Assembly: GCA_013399855.1 (NCBI GenBank)
Contig: VXAY01000115.1
Location: 368,265 to 432,264 of the forward strand
DNA: 64,000 bases
Direction of reading: 5' to 3'
DNA from: Oxyruncus cristatus
Taxonomy: Eukaryota; Chordata; Aves; Passeriformes; Cotingidae
The position numbers were made by a program, and so were the translations under genes. Within the stretch, counting starts at the first letter, position 1. Every line of letters starts with the position of its first letter. Positions 11,679 through 25,449 of the stretch are shown one piece after another. The notes below the pieces were generated by a model that was not told where the DNA came from, did not search any database, and saw only the letters and a program-made list of their open reading frames with translations.

Positions 11679-13849
11679 AAATTAGTGTTCCTTGAACAAA
11701 ACAGAGGTGTTTATGAACAACTAAATTCTGGTATCACTGATAACCACAGTGATGAACAGATGGTGTCACACCTTGCTGTCTTGCCTGCATCAAATAATCC
11801 CTCTGACTAATGGTCTTTGACAATATCTCCCTCCCAGAATAGCACTACCTTCCTTCTTCACCACCATATTATAGAGCACCAGAGGTGTCTTCCAATTTCA
11901 TTAAAACTATAAAGGAAAAAGTATTACTGGTGATCAGTAAGTATGCAAATATGTGTCTTAACAGATAGATCATTATGGGCCTGTCCTACACCATGGTATA
12001 ACTGGACTTATTTTTTTAGTATTTGGAAAGAAAATGAGCTTGAACAGCTTTAAATAGGAAGAGGTTTGAAATCCTGTCTCTTTTTTGACCCATAAAAATG
12101 ACAATTACGAAGATGAATATAGAAGCTTTAATGTTGTTGATTTTAGAAATAGTTTCAGCTTAACCTACATTCAGTAGGTTTTGAACCAACTGATACCAGG
12201 TTTGTGGTAAAATCAAGAATCCAAAGTGAAAGCGAAGAAGTTGCTGTGTTCTTAGTATTGTGCTGCACACAACACATCTAAAATTCGGGGAGCCAAAGCA
12301 CTCCTCAGTTGTATGCTTAGATATCAGAGTTGTTGGTTAGAGTCACATATGTGTTAATGTAGAGATGGGATTCATTGTTAACATGAAGCCTTCACTGAGT
12401 TCTGCCATAAAACTGCTGGTATGTGTATCTCAGGCACAGAGGTGGCCAAGTGTGACAGACAGGTGTAGGTACCACCTGCTGCTTGAGGAGGGTGCAGTCA
12501 CTTGTCTTGAAACTGCATAGCAATAGAAACAATAGCAACAGGGCAGTTTGGCTGATGTGGAAAAATCTCATACATGTTTTAAGTCATAAGAGGGTGTATC
12601 CTCACAGCATGAAACTAGGAGCTATCACCAGATCTTACTACTTGGTTTAGCCATCAGAGAGGATCCCTCCGTTCTTGCCAGAGCTGATGGGACAGAGGCA
12701 AAAGGTGCTTGAATCAGTAAGGTTAAGGTCAAACAAAGCAGGTAATGAAACTATCTCTTCGTTAGGTAACAAGTAAGGACACAGTACTGATAATGACTCA
12801 AATTCTTTTGCAACCCCTGGTGTGCTGTAAGTGTTGATTAGAAATGATACTCAAAATTGATTCCAAATGATTAGCTGTGAATTATCACACAAACCTGAAG
12901 GCATCTGTGAAACACTCTGCAAGGCTGGTGATTAATCTAGTGATCGTGTTGTGAATTGTAGACAGGAGTTGCTGAGATGTTTTGGAGTTGCATATAAAAA
13001 TGAAATTTAACTTGTTACCCCTGACTTGTGGTGTACAATAGCTTATGCTAGTCAAACTGTTTATGTGGTGCTGAGCAAACAGTAGGAAAGCCTTTTGTTT
13101 CCTGAGTGTCAGGCATGAGAACTTGGACAGAATCTCCTGCTTCTACCTAGCTGGAAATGTTTGCAGTTAGTAGCACTCCTGCATCTTATGTGCCTGGTGA
13201 GTGGCTGTGGTGCCTCACATGACTCAGTATGGTCAGTGGTAGTGGGGCTCCAAACAACTGTTGTATAATAACTGGCTCCATTTTAAAACTATATTGCATG
13301 TTTTGCTGGGTCTTCCAAGCTTCCGAAGGGCAGGGAAGGGAAATCTCCCTAACTCTGGCATATTGATGAACTCTTTTGTCTAATGGGGATTTTAATAAGG
13401 AGTGTATATGAAAACAATGACGCTTGGATTAAGATCTTCAAGGCTCCTTACCATGGGTAAAACCTGTAAACCCTCTGGTCCCACACTGTAGGCATAAGGG
13501 TGAAGGAAGAATCTGTGCTCTTTGCCCTCTGACAGTCAGATAAATTCCCTTTCAGTCTAGATTTCCAAAGAAATTAAAAAATGTTCATTATCATAGAATA
13601 CTTCTTTTAAAATGAATTAACATCTGTTCCAGTGAATTACTGATAAAGATTGCGAGTTGCCATATTAATCTATGTACCAGCTCTATGAGATGGGAAGTTG
13701 CATTTAATGCTCCGAATCTCCTGTTGTAGACAGGTTATATTTACCTGGTCAAGTGTGAGAACATTTGGGGCCTGCAGCAATGCAGGTTAGCCCTGAAAAT
13801 CATGGAGCTGTTCTGGCATTGTACTGATATTCTACTCTTTGTACACCAT
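11679..13849. other. AT-rich non-coding DNA, no gene seen
   Basis: No coding frame of note, repeat family or CpG cluster is visible. A perfect octamer ATGCAAAT occurs at 11943-11950. Confidence 0.5.
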
Positions 13850-13995
13850 ACATGCAAAAACCCCAAACAACAAATGAAAATTAACATTAGAAACACAAAT
13901 CAAAGTACCATGAAACCAATAAACCCAACCCAAACAATACTCTGTTCTCCCTCCCCCAAAAAATTGACCAACCAGACAAACACACCAGGGGGAAA
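13850..13995. repeat. A/C-rich low-complexity stretch with C-runs
   Basis: The plus strand is dominated by A and C, with C-runs at 13924-13926, 13929-13931, 13949-13951 and 13953-13957. The minus strand is therefore G/T-rich and could form a loose G-quadruplex with loops of 1, about 17 and 2 bases. A 77-codon plus-strand frame spans it, but its Asn/Thr/Pro/Lys bias simply reflects base composition. Confidence 0.5.
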
Positions 13996-15389
13996 AAACA
14001 CCTGCTTTGTAAATCAGAATCGCTTTTCTTGCTAATATTTCATAGACCTGCTGGTTCTGACCAGGTTAACGACTAAATAAGAGCAGGTAATTTACTTAAG
14101 GCCTTGTGGGTCAACAAGGTGGAGGTGGAGTAATCACTGTTGCTATCTTGGGTTCTGTACGTTTGCAAGTCAGTCAATTAATTTTGTGCAATTTCTTATT
14201 TAGTCTGGGTTCATTTTCATCTCTGTGCTGGTGTTTGCAATACCTGACTGGGGTTTTTCATAGTGTGGTGGTTGATGAATAACCAGATTGCCCAATCATA
14301 CCTGTATTGGTGCCTCCTTTTTGCTTGCTCTTTCTTGGATTGTTTTGTGTAATGCCTGTCAAATTAAGTTTGATTTTCTTTATTTTCTGTAATGCTGCTT
14401 CCCTTCCTTTAGAAGGGAAGGATGTGATACATTCCCATGAGTCCCATTCCATTATAATGCAACCAGGCTAACAAATGCTGACTGTCCACAGATCTGACTC
14501 AGTGTGCTGATGGCTCTTAGAAGAGCAAGATTATTGGCAAAGGTCTTCCCAAATGAGTTTTGGTAGTGACTTTGTTCAGACTGACATAAAAGGAGCATTA
14601 CTGGTATTTCAAAGAGTAGTTAAACAATATATCTACACATTTCTGTTCAAAAAAGGATGAACCTCCAGAAATACCTTGGAATTATCTGCTGTCTAATGCA
14701 CTGAAAATATTTATGTGCCAAACAACAAAGCAGGATTTATGTTGAAAGAAATTAAATAGTAACAAAAGTGTGATTTTTCTCAATTGTAAGCTCTGGAAGC
14801 AGTTTAAGTTTCTGTGCCTGAAAGCTTTGTCATATAGATGAGATCTTGCATGTGTATCATTGGATGCAAATTGTTTCACTTTCCATCTTGCAGAACATCT
14901 ACATGTAGGAGTCTGTAGATTTATTGTAAGGATGATGGAACACTAGTATTCCTCTTTATAGACAGGGCAGAACTAGTATGTGGCCCCATTATGAAGGTTC
15001 ACATTAGGCAAGAGATTTTTGTGTGCTCAGTCATCTCATTCTGCTATTTTACAGTCTGTGTGAGTTCAGAGGTGACATTTTACTTAGCCTTGTGTGATGG
15101 CATGCCCAAAGGCTTGCATAATAGCCTAACTACCTGTCCCTACCAGCCTTGCCTCTTTTAGTGGTTGTGTTGCTGTGATGATTTATCTGAATTGATTGTG
15201 AAAGTCTTTGATTGGCACAGCTCCTGGGACACGTATCTTGCTCTGAAGAGCCTATTTAGGTGTCTGAGGCAGTGCCTCACAAGGGCATGGCAATTGTTAA
15301 GGAGAACACAATTTAGAAATTTTGAGGTTCAGTGTAAGGATTTGGGGCAGGATAAGATTTTAGGGAATGCACTTGCCTCCTTGCAGTGA
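13996..15389. other. AT-rich non-coding DNA with one small hairpin
   Basis: No gene seen. A perfect 9-bp inverted repeat with a 5-base loop lies at 14398-14420 (CTTCCCTTC / GAAGGGAAG). An octamer ATGCAAAT occurs at 14864-14871. Confidence 0.5.
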
Positions 15390-15446
15390 TTTTTTTTTGT
15401 TGTTGTTGTGTTTGTTTCTTGGTTTTTTGGTTGTGTTTTTTTTTGG
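15390..15446. repeat. T/G-rich low-complexity tract
   Basis: A run of T and G with TTG units (around 15398-15409) between long T-runs. It resembles a decayed simple repeat or the remnant of a poly-A tail on the opposite strand. No associated element was recognised beside it. Confidence 0.6.
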
Positions 15447-18400
15447 AAACAGAGCACAAAATGGATTTATGGATGGGGGTATTTTCAGCACATGTAACTC
15501 TCCAGATAAGTTCTAGTTCCATATTTGCCTTTGGCATAAAATGCCTGCATGTGTTTATATATCTATATCAACTTTGGTTATTTCACCTTTTTTTTCAGAA
15601 TCACTTCAGTCAGAGCTGTTGGTAATATGTTGGTATAACCGAGGAAAACACAGTCATCTGTCCTTCAAGGCAGATGAGCTGTGAGGGAAACCCTGAATGT
15701 GTTTGTAGAAACATCTTAAGTAGACTTGCAAATGCTAAGCATTGTCCATGTTTTTTCCATTCTTGTCTCCATTTCTCTTTGTTATACTCAGGATATCTCT
15801 GTGCCACCTGGTCTGTCTTTTCATTACTCTTCTTCCAGCTCAACCCATCTTGCTATTTGTTCTAACTTCTTTTACTTATGATTACTTATAACCATACAAT
15901 TAAAATGATAACTGTTGTATATGTATTAATATATGTACACATTTAACAAGATAATCGTGAGAGATGGAGCTGGACCAAAATGTTCAATCTTTCTCTCCCC
16001 TTAATTCTGAAATTTTGAATGAAATTAGGATAGGAATTTAAACACAGAACCATGAAACTAATAGTGACTTTTTTAGTGTGATATTGCGAAGACTTGAGGG
16101 TTAAATAGAGGCTTGAGTGGCTCTGCAGAGGGGTGTACTTCCTGCTATATTCCCATGTTTTAAATATTACCTCTTGGTCTCTGCAGGACAAGGAAAGGGT
16201 TGATATGTGATACTGTGTAAGGAATCCTACAGTAACAAGCTCATGTCATGTGAGCCAAGCTGGGCATTCAGGTTTCCTGTACAATAGTCAAGGACATCAG
16301 GCACTGGGTACCACAGAACTTTCTCTGGATCTTAAATAACTCTCCAAGTCACCTAGTGGGCCAGTCCTCTGTGTAGGGAAACTCACTTTGAATCCCAATG
16401 AAGAGCTGAATAAGTACTTGCCTTTTGTTCATTAAGGATATAACAAATGTGTGCTAAGTGCAACACTCCATCATGCTTGGTGTGCTTTCTCTTGGGCAAA
16501 GTGACTGGACTGTGTCATAGCTGGCACTTGCCTTGGCAGTCAGTGCCATCCTGATCCCAGTGCCTGGGCTGGACTCTGCCCCAGACAGGTCTGGAGATGT
16601 CAGTGCCCTGAAAGGTACCTCTGCTACACGCCTGTTCAGCCCAAGCATCAGCAGGGTGAGGCTTTGGCCTAGGTGTGGACCACTGGATTGACAAGTATGC
16701 CTTGGAAACCCCTTGGATGTGTGACAAAGCTTTGTGAGAAGTTGGAGCACAAGTTGAAGATTAACTGTTTATTACCATGAGTAGCAGGAAGAAAACTTTA
16801 ATACATAATTAAATTTGCTTCCAGCAAACAATGGTTTTCTCAGGTGGTGTTAGAGGTAATGTATCGAAAATGAGTGCTGCCACAGACCATTATGGCTCAT
16901 CACAGTAATATAAGGAGTCTAAAGGTATAGGAAACTCTTTTAAAAAAATACATTTCCTAGCACACTTTTCCTGGCAAGAATATCTTCATTCTTGCCTTCC
17001 TTGACACAGCAAGTTGTCTGCTCTGCCTTTGAGGTACATCTTGAAAAGCTAAAAGCAGTGAACTGGGGACCTCTGGTAAAGGAGAGCATTCCAAAAGCAT
17101 ATTCAGGATATCAGAGCACTATCTAAATTTTGGCTCAGAACGTGAGTGCAGTGTCCTCTTATACAGCTTAAACTCTGTGTTGGATAAGTTACTCTTGCAC
17201 TTGGTTCCAATGTGTGTATTAGGCCAAACTTTATGCTGTGCTGCTTGATAGATAAGCCTGGAGTCTTCCTGTTTATTGGATGTTTGTGAATGTTAAATGA
17301 CTCTCAGGTGCCTGCTGAGGCTTGTTGTGGGATGAGCATGAGTAAGCATTAAGTCACATCTTACTGTTAGTGAGTGTATCACAAAAGGTGGTTTATGTTG
17401 AGCATAAGTATGTAAAGAAACTTATGGAATAAACTACTGGGGAAAGGGTCACTTGAAATCACACTGGGAGATGTGGTGTCCCTCACAGCATTTTACAGCC
17501 AGTGGAGTTCCAGAGGTGTAGCTGATGACAAATGTGGTAAGATCAGGACAAATCAGCCCACTTTGTGGGCTTTCCATTCTTATGAACCAAAAGTGCTAAA
17601 GATCCACCGTAATCAGGTAGAAAAGTCAGCTAAAAGGCTGCTTTGCCTCCCCAGGAGAGAATGAAACAGTTGAATCCATGTGGTTCTGTAAATCCCCAGA
17701 CAAGTAAAACAGCAGGTGAGCACATCATTCAAGTTACTGGGCTACAAGCAAGTCAACAAAGCAAGATTTTAGTCATTAGGATTATTCTAGCATTTAGTCT
17801 GGAATTTTTTTTTTTACTATTACTGACTTGGGAGAAACCTGAAAATGGTGGCTTGTGAGAATCCTATGGAAATTTTGTAAGACCAAGTGTTTTGATTCAA
17901 AAGAAATAAACATGAGACTAATGAGTGAGAATCCCTACCATTACATATTCCCTGTGAATATACATCCACTGATATTGTGCTTTGCTAGGAATGTTTTTTA
18001 AAGAAGCATTGAACTTCAAACTTTAATAATGTTTTGCGTTAGTCCTTGCACAGTTACTAAAGTCTGCCAAGCTTGAGGCTGCCTGAAGTTTCCACAACAG
18101 TAAAGTGATCCTAACAATGAGTAAGTCAGGGCAATTAGAGTAATGTGATAAATCAGACACTGTCTGCCCAACATGGTGCCCTTTGCTTAGTCATTGCAGT
18201 CTTTGGTAAGAGAAGTATATGATCTGTATCGGGATTTGTCAAGTGAAACTGAAGCCTTGTGTTGTAAGTAGCCTGTTTACAAAGCTGAATTATCCTTACT
18301 TGGTTGATACTGGCTTTTTGGTTCTCCTCTCTGCAACACTGTGGTCAGTGAAATAATTTTAGAAACTGTTCCAGCAATATATTTTGGACATAATATCACA

Positions 18401-19150
18401 TAAGAGTTGTACTTACTCCCCCCTCTGCAAGTGTTACTGTAATGCAATCGTAACTTAAGTTGGTTTATGTTAATCTGACTTACCTATTTCTTCATTAAAC
18501 TTTTTCCAACCATCTTTGAGGCATAAAAGATAATGACTAATTTCAGACTAATCGCCTTTGCAGGGTTAGGAAGGAGTGCTGTTAGCTTGACTGTCATTCA
18601 GAGAAGCTGTTGGGGAGGCAAGGCCAAAGGTTCAGCTCAAAAGTAGAGATGATGTCCTCATCTGTGTATTGAACAGTGATTCTCCTCAGTGTGCGACAGG
18701 AGTGAGATCCCCAGGCAAACAAAGCCTATGTCAACTCTATGGAATTGAACTTTTAGAGATCTGCTTTCAACATTAGAAGATAGTTCTAGATATGAAACTA
18801 CTTGATCTTTTCACTACTAAAATGGCATTTATTTGCTTAAAATGTAAGGTGACCCAAGCTGAGAATCCACGGCTTTAGAAGTTTGTTGGAAAGAAACTTC
18901 ATGTCATAAAGTTATATCTTGGACTTTGTCTATGGAACTATGCAGCCAAGGAATGACTTTTTTTTATGCATATTTAGAAGCTGAATCAGGAATATGGTCA
19001 AGTGTCTCTAAAGCCAAGTCAGACAATGGTAATCTGGTATTAGGAAATCCTCTCTGTGCTGGAATGGTTTAAGGGAAGTTGACTTGGCTTTACATGTTTC
19101 CTGTGCAGAGTCACTACTGACCTTGTAGCAGCTCTTCACAATGTGCTAAA
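15447..19150. other. AT-rich non-coding DNA, no gene seen
   Basis: Open frames reach 98 codons (16454-16750, minus) without splice or domain support. The 16.5-16.7 kb portion is somewhat richer in G+C but shows no CpG cluster. No repeat family recognised. Confidence 0.5.
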
Positions 19151-19636
19151 TGCTGGTGAGGCCACACCTAAGGTAGTGTGTCGAGTTGTGTCCTTCTCTG
19201 TGCAGGAGAGACATGGACACACTGGAGAGAGGGCAGGGAAGGGCCAGGCAGGTGTTCACGGAACTGCCCCAACCTATCTGTAAGGACAGGCTTGAGAGCC
19301 CTGTGGCTGTTCAGCTTGGAGGGGATCTCACCCCTATACAAACACCTGCAGGGAAAATGCAGAGCAGACAGCCACTCTCTCCTGTGCTGCCCAGTGCCTG
19401 GACCAGGGGCAATGGATACAACCTGAAACATGCCGGGTTCATTCTAAACAGGAAGTGGTTTTTAGGTGAGGGTCATTGAGCACTGGCAGAGTTTAATCAG
19501 AGAGACTGTGAAGTCTGAGTCAGATGTGTGAGGGAGCCTGGGACAGCACCAGAGTACTCTGCTCAAAAGGCATCAGAGTGTGATTTCTAGAGGTTCCTTC
19601 CAACCTCAGCCATTCAGTGATGATGTTAATGATTCA
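19151..19636 (+). mobile_element. CR1 LINE fragment with 3' terminus, sense
   Basis: It starts with GCTGGTGAGGCCACACC (CR1 GCTGGTGAGGCCTCACC) and continues through AGTGTGTCGAGTTGTG (TACTGTGTCCAGTTTTG) and CTTGAGAGCCCTGTGGC. It ends in GAGGTTCCTTCCAACCTCAG plus a short degenerate 8-bp-type tail at about 19611-19636, the usual CR1 3' end. It is diverged, carries internal deletions, and has no reverse transcriptase frame. Overlapping open frames on both strands (82-97 codons) are by-products of the repeat. Confidence 0.85.
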
Positions 19637-22600
19637 TGAACTGGGACACTGCAGGACCAAATTAGTTACGCTTTAAAGGCTTAAGCTCTGACTCTCTGAC
19701 ATAACTCTACTAAATTGATGCATTAGTGTAGGGAAGTGTGACTTAACCATTACCCATAGTTAAAACAGTACTGGGGCTGGCAATGTCTAGTTATCTCACC
19801 TTGATCAATCTCTAAGTCAGTTACTTTGTGTGTTTTTGGATAAACACTTCTTTCATGAAGCTTATCAGATAAAGAGAATGAAATTGCTCTTTTGATGAAG
19901 AGGGTTGATGTTAGGGCAATACAAGTAACTTTGGTCTGTGGAGCTCAGCAAGCTTTCATTAACATAACATGACAGTTCTGGTTTTCCTGTAACTTTGACT
20001 TGTGTGCATTGTCTAGGCCTCTAAAGATAACAATAAGCTTAATCCAATGTGCAATTGAAACCTAAAACCCCATGTGTTTTATAGTATTTTTCTACTTAAA
20101 GAGATTTTTACACTAGTTTAAAAGGCTTTTGTTGTATCTATTCTTTGTCTCTGACTGTTATAGGCTGTGCACTCCTTATTAGATACCAGGAAATAACACT
20201 TCTCAAGGTTTTCCAAACAGCAGTTGTATTGTAATGTCACTGATTAACCAGTCATATGAGCCGTTAAAAGCCCACTTACCACTTACACAGCACTGCTCCT
20301 CCTAAGCAGGGCTGTGAGAACCCCTGAATCTCCCCTAGCTATGGCTCTGTAGAGCAGTGTGTGGTGTTTGTGCCTGGTCAATGACAGGTTATTGAGTCAA
20401 GACTAAAACTCCAAGTATATTTACAAGCATAAGAAATAATACATATTTCATATTAATACATATTTTTGTTCTGACTAGGAAGACCCCAGAAAACAGTTTA
20501 GCTAGGCTGTTGGTAAATAATGAAGACTACTGTTTTCCGTAGGGTAGTTGTCTCTCTAAGGAGTACTGTGGTAGTGCTGCCTCAGGTGCCTGGTCTTATG
20601 ATTTCATGCTCACATTGCTTCTTTGGGAGTAGACTTCTATTACTAACAAATTTGGCAAGTCCAAGAGCTGATTTTGCTCCTGCTTTCCAGGAAGTCCTTC
20701 ACTCTTGCACAGACCTCAAACGAATGGTCCTTTGGTATTTTCTGAGATAGTGCCATGTATGTTCTCTTCTATCTCATTGCAAGACTATGGGGGGGGAAAG
20801 AGGCTTTTTCTTACTTTTTTTTAACACCTTGTGAAACTGTTAATGAGATCTCTTCAGCTGGTCTAATAAAGCTTTTCCGTGGAACAGCTGTGAAGTAGCA
20901 GCCCCGAAGGCTTCCAAGTGAATGTGAATACAGATGAGGTATTAGCAGCTTCCTCAATTTGGTCAGTTTGAAAGGTACACTGAATGAGGGGATGAGCAAT
21001 CCAAACAGTGAGATTAAATACTAGAAATTCTTACAGGTTCTATTTCTTTCTCACCAGAGAACTCCAGTATTAGCTGAGGCAAGTGATGGGGGTCAAAGTC
21101 AAGCAACTTAAACCACGAGGTGCTTTGGTAGTGATGGCTTGTTGGCTACGCTATGAAGAATTGTGTTTACCAAGAGGCTCTGACTGCAAAACTTGAGTCA
21201 TAAAGTTCATAGTCCTTTTTTTTTTCATCTTATTACTGTCAACTCCCCTTCTTTCAGCATATTTAGTGACTGCCTACCTGATTTTACTTTGTTCCCACAA
21301 GAACTCAAGTACGTTTGGTCTAGGCACAGATGAAGAGTTGATTTTAGTAGCAAAGAATCAGAGGGAGCTGTGTTACATTATCTTGAAAATCTTTATTTCT
21401 TTAGGCCTATGCTGTGTGATTTTACAGCTTTCTCTGCCTTGCATTAACTGTTTTTAACTCTGTAGTAGGAAGAAGCATCTAATGTTGACTTGCATGTTTT
21501 ATCTCCCTTTATAGATGAATATATATATCTGCACACATACTGTAGTTTCAAATACTCTGGATGCACTAAAGAAATACATGTTCAGGGAAAGATATGTGAA
21601 ACAGAAGAACTGTTAAAATTGTGAAGTATTTGTCAGATGAGTTGAAAGCAAACAAAAGAAGAAACACGTTTCTCCCCAACAAATCAGTTCCTTGTGTGAG
21701 GTCTTTATGACCAAGTCCCCTTCTAATTAAAGTATTATATGTTCAGAGAAATTTGATAACTTGCCTGTAGACCTCTTAAGAGTAACAGGCTTGGGGGTAG
21801 TAAGTTGGAAGTAAAAGGACCTGCCTGGGAACAAATCTAGATGTGAGTTGTCCAAACAGTTAAAGATCAGTGAGAATCCCACCTCCTTCCAAAGCCTCTC
21901 TGACACTGGATCTGCAGTGTTTTTTAGGAAGTGGTTGTTTTTAATACAAACCTGAATATCTGAGTTAGTCTGCAGTTACCCTGCCCTACCTTGAATTTGG
22001 ACCTGTTGGAAGCAAGCAAACTAGAGTTTCCAAGGTGGAGATTGACTTTGACTCTCCATAAACTGTACTTCCATGGGTGTAGCCTCTATACAGCTGAGTA
22101 AGTCCCCGAGGGATATTCTCTTATCTCACACTTCATTCTTAACAAACTGTGTCCAGCTCTGTGCTGCACAGACTTGCCTTTTCAGGTCTTGTTCTGGGAG
22201 CTTTTGAGATACCATTGTCTGGAAATCTGCTTTAAAGATCAAAAAGTAGAAATTGGTAATAAAAGGCTGATATTACTTCCACTTGTTGTTTAATAAAGAT
22301 TTTGGTGATCCCTTGAAGTCAAGGCTCGGAGCTCTGCTGTGCTCCTGCTTCCTTTGTGTTCCCCTCTGCAGTGTAACTGATAGTCTGCCCTGGTTACCTT
22401 GTAAATCCTGCTGTGTGTCTTGTTAACTTCCTCACAGAATTATATATATATATGCCTGAAGACTGAATCTATGATCCTTAGTCTAAAACCGGGTAACCAG
22501 GTGTGTCAGAGCAGGAACAAGCCCTGTGAAGTTGTGCAGACACCAATTTCACAGTAGCTGATTCCAATTTGATTTACATCCATATAAGCCAAGCCAAAAG

Positions 22601-23364
22601 TTCTTCTTTATGGGTTTATTCCTCTTGAAAGGCTTTACTTGTAAGTGGGACTTAACCATGTGCAGTGGGGCAGAGGAAACTCTGGGCTGTAGGTTAAGTG
22701 TAGTTGGTTAGAACTGAACTGGTGTAGGGACTGAGATGAGTAAGATACTGAATACAAATGGTAGAATCAGGGACCTTAATCCCCTCTGATTTGCTATGAA
22801 GTGAATGAATGAGCTACAGATCACCTTTCACTTCAGTATAGTTACTCTGGAAAGCTTAACGTGCTCTTGGCTTGAGCTGCTTTGCAGTTACATCTGTAAT
22901 TGCTGAGGACTCTTTTGTTGTTCTTTGTAGCCCTAAAAATATCGTAAAGTGTATTGATTTGATGAGCAGGACAGGCACATCTAGAAGAATAAGATGTACT
23001 TAAGTGTTTTGGGTTTTTTCTGAATATTGTACCTCTCACTTTGACTTGTTCCTGTGCAAACCAAGTACTGTTTGTCACAGGAGCAATTTTTGTTCATACC
23101 TTCCAACAGCAATAGGAGACTTAGTCCATCCCCTCCAGTCAAGTCCCACAGGCCAGGGAGGTGCTAAGGGGCTCTGGAGAATGCAAAGCTGTTGCAAAGT
23201 GCCCTTTATAGATATTATATATATATTCATATATAAGGGAAGGCTGTCTGATTTAGGTTTTACCTCCTGTGAATATGCTCAGTCTTTTTGCAAAAAGATG
23301 GTGACCCTTTCTGGGACCTTAAACTGTTTTTAGAAGTGCCAGAATATTGTGACATGGCCCTTGT
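19637..23364. other. AT-rich non-coding DNA, microsatellites only
   Basis: No gene seen. It includes a short TA repeat at 22441-22453, another TA-rich patch at about 23210-23236, and an 8-base G-run near 20790. Frames up to 109 codons (23004-23333) lack support. Confidence 0.5.
22441..22453. repeat. (TA)n microsatellite
   Basis: An uninterrupted TA repeat of about six and a half units, too short to be more than a possibly polymorphic marker. Confidence 0.85.
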
Positions 23365-23412
23365 CTTTATTTGTCACTGAGTGCTCTTTATTATCTTGCC
23401 TCTGTTTATCAG

Positions 23413-23514
23413 GGACAAACCACGGTGAGGCTGATTCCAAAGGTACAACGGTACCGGGAGGTGAGGCTGGGAAAAAACCCCAACGTTTTATGCGTGACCA
23501 AACTGGATTTGTAA
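23413..23514 (+). CDS. Candidate 3'-terminal or internal exon, product unknown
   Basis: A pyrimidine-rich tract ending in CTCTGTTTATCAG precedes 23413. From there the frame is open for 33 codons to a TAA at 23512-23514. It reads GQTTVRLIPKVQRYRE and then a Val/Lys-rich tail ending in KLDL, a composition unlike random AT-rich sequence. A strong donor, GGGAG|GTGAGG, follows position 23460, so a 48-base microexon (16 codons, in frame) is an alternative. The surroundings (23.4-23.8 kb) have more CpG than the flanks. I recognise no family. Chance remains quite possible. Confidence 0.2.
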   Translation, partial: GQTTVRLIPKVQRYREVRLGKNPNVLCVTKLDL

Positions 23515-25449
23515 TCCACTCTCCTGTGTGTATAGAGCAGGAGGTGTCATCCCGGGGCTCAAGGGCATGGAATCTGCAGCTTAGGGAGTTAGTGCATTCC
23601 CGTGAGCTGCCAGGGCTCACTGAGGGCATGCTGCTATAGCCTCAGGCAAGCTGTGTGCTGGGCCTGCCTCTCATCTCCCGTGGGAGTTGCAGATCCCCAG
23701 CACCATTAGGGATAGCGCTCCAGAGGTGTTTGTTTTACGCGAGGAAGTGTGAAACTGCCACTGCCTCCCTGCTCTTGGCAGATCAAAGGCAGCCTAGTCC
23801 TAGAGGGAGGGGACGTTTGCCTGCAGTTTTCTTCCACTAGGGAAGCCAGATATGTGGGTTAATTACAGTGAAATTATATGATCTTGGGAAAAGCTTAAAT
23901 AATAAACAGAGGGCATGAAGGTTTTAGCAATTCAGTGCTTCAGGCAGGTGAGCTGTAGAGCAAGGCGTTGTTCTTGCTTATGGTGCCCTGCATAGCTTTC
24001 AGAAGAAAACCTACTTCTTTTTCTTTGGGGTTTGTTTGGTTTCTTGGGGACTGAGATGTGAGTAAGAAGAAAGGAGGAAGACAGCTCTCACGATGACTCA
24101 CCATGGCAAAACTAAAATGTTTCTACTTTGTTAGTTTTCTATTAATTTTTTTCCTTTTCTGAGTAAATTTGGGATGTTTGCACTTCCACTTGTGTTAGTG
24201 CATGGAAATGAATGAACAGAGGTGTTATTCCACCTGAGATGTAAGATCACACTTTAATGAGTAACTTATTATACACATGATGGTTACTAGCAGAGATCAA
24301 TCTATCAGTCAAAATCCAAAGTACAACTCCTGATGTTGTATATGGCAGCTCTGAGTCTCTGATCTGATACTGAACTTGTAGAGCAGGAGTAAAGAGGCAA
24401 ACAATAACAGTCAGAAAAAAATTAAGAATATCCAGAGATACCAATACTGTGGCTGAGTGCTTAAAGGTATTTATTAAAATTTGAGCTGGCCTAAAATATC
24501 AATGTCATTCAGGCAGGGCTGGCAGGTGGCACAAGACCTAAAGAATTGTGTGCTGTTGTACAATGAAGTCTGGAAGTGGAGCAGGAACTCCCAAACGTTT
24601 TAGGATGACTGATTTATTGCCAGAGTATCCACTGGTTTTGGAGCATTAGGTATCCAAATGCTTTGAGGAATTAGGCTTCAGTTCCTGTTGTATTCTGTGC
24701 TCATCAGAATTATGTTCTTTCAGGGTTGTGTTCTAGCTCCGGAATGTATTTATGAAGTTACCTGATGGCCCTACAAAACCAAATGGCATAGAAGTCACCA
24801 TTTCACAATTTGCTTCCATCAGGAGGAGTCTGGGCTCTATGTGTGGTGTTGTGGTTTATTACTTATTAGGGGAAATAGAGAAGGAGGTTAGGTGGAATAC
24901 ATGAATTATCATGGGTGAGAAATTGCTGTCTGATCCCACATGGCAATATTAAGATGCGTTATCCTTTTTTGTCCACTCCTGAGCTATTCACAATAATTTA
25001 AGGTCCAGAAACTTTTCTTACTGTTGCATAGTTCCTATAAAAAGTGTTAGTGAAGTTAATAGGAAATTACAGATGCAGCTGCACTCTTATTCTAAGCACA
25101 ACTGGTCGTGTGCAGGATAGAGGAAAAAATGATGCATATGGCATTCCTTAGGTTCTACTTGTTTCCAAATGGTCCACATTAAACCAACAAAAACATCCAT
25201 TCTGAAGGTTCAGTGATGCATGGCCCAGGAACTGCAGGCACAGCGGGAAGAGCCTCATCTGAGCCACTTGAGTAGCACGATTGCTCACAGCACTGCAGCA
25301 ACCTGGAGGTCGGTCCTCAAGGTCTCACACCACCATCTTCTTTACTTGGCTTTTTTTTTTCTTCCAGGAAATTAGGATGTTTAGGCAAGCTCTTCTATTT
25401 TGTCTGTATTGATAGTAATTAGAAAACTGTTGGTATGCAAATGGCATCC
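23515..25449. other. Non-coding DNA, moderately CpG-rich at left end
   Basis: From 23515 to about 23830 the G+C and CpG content is higher than the neighbourhood. After that it is AT-rich with nothing recognisable. An octamer ATGCAAAT lies at 25435-25442. Confidence 0.45.

Noticed and set aside
19178..19479. Overlapping 82-97-codon frames on both strands
   Set aside because: They lie wholly inside a CR1 copy and are by-products of the repeat.
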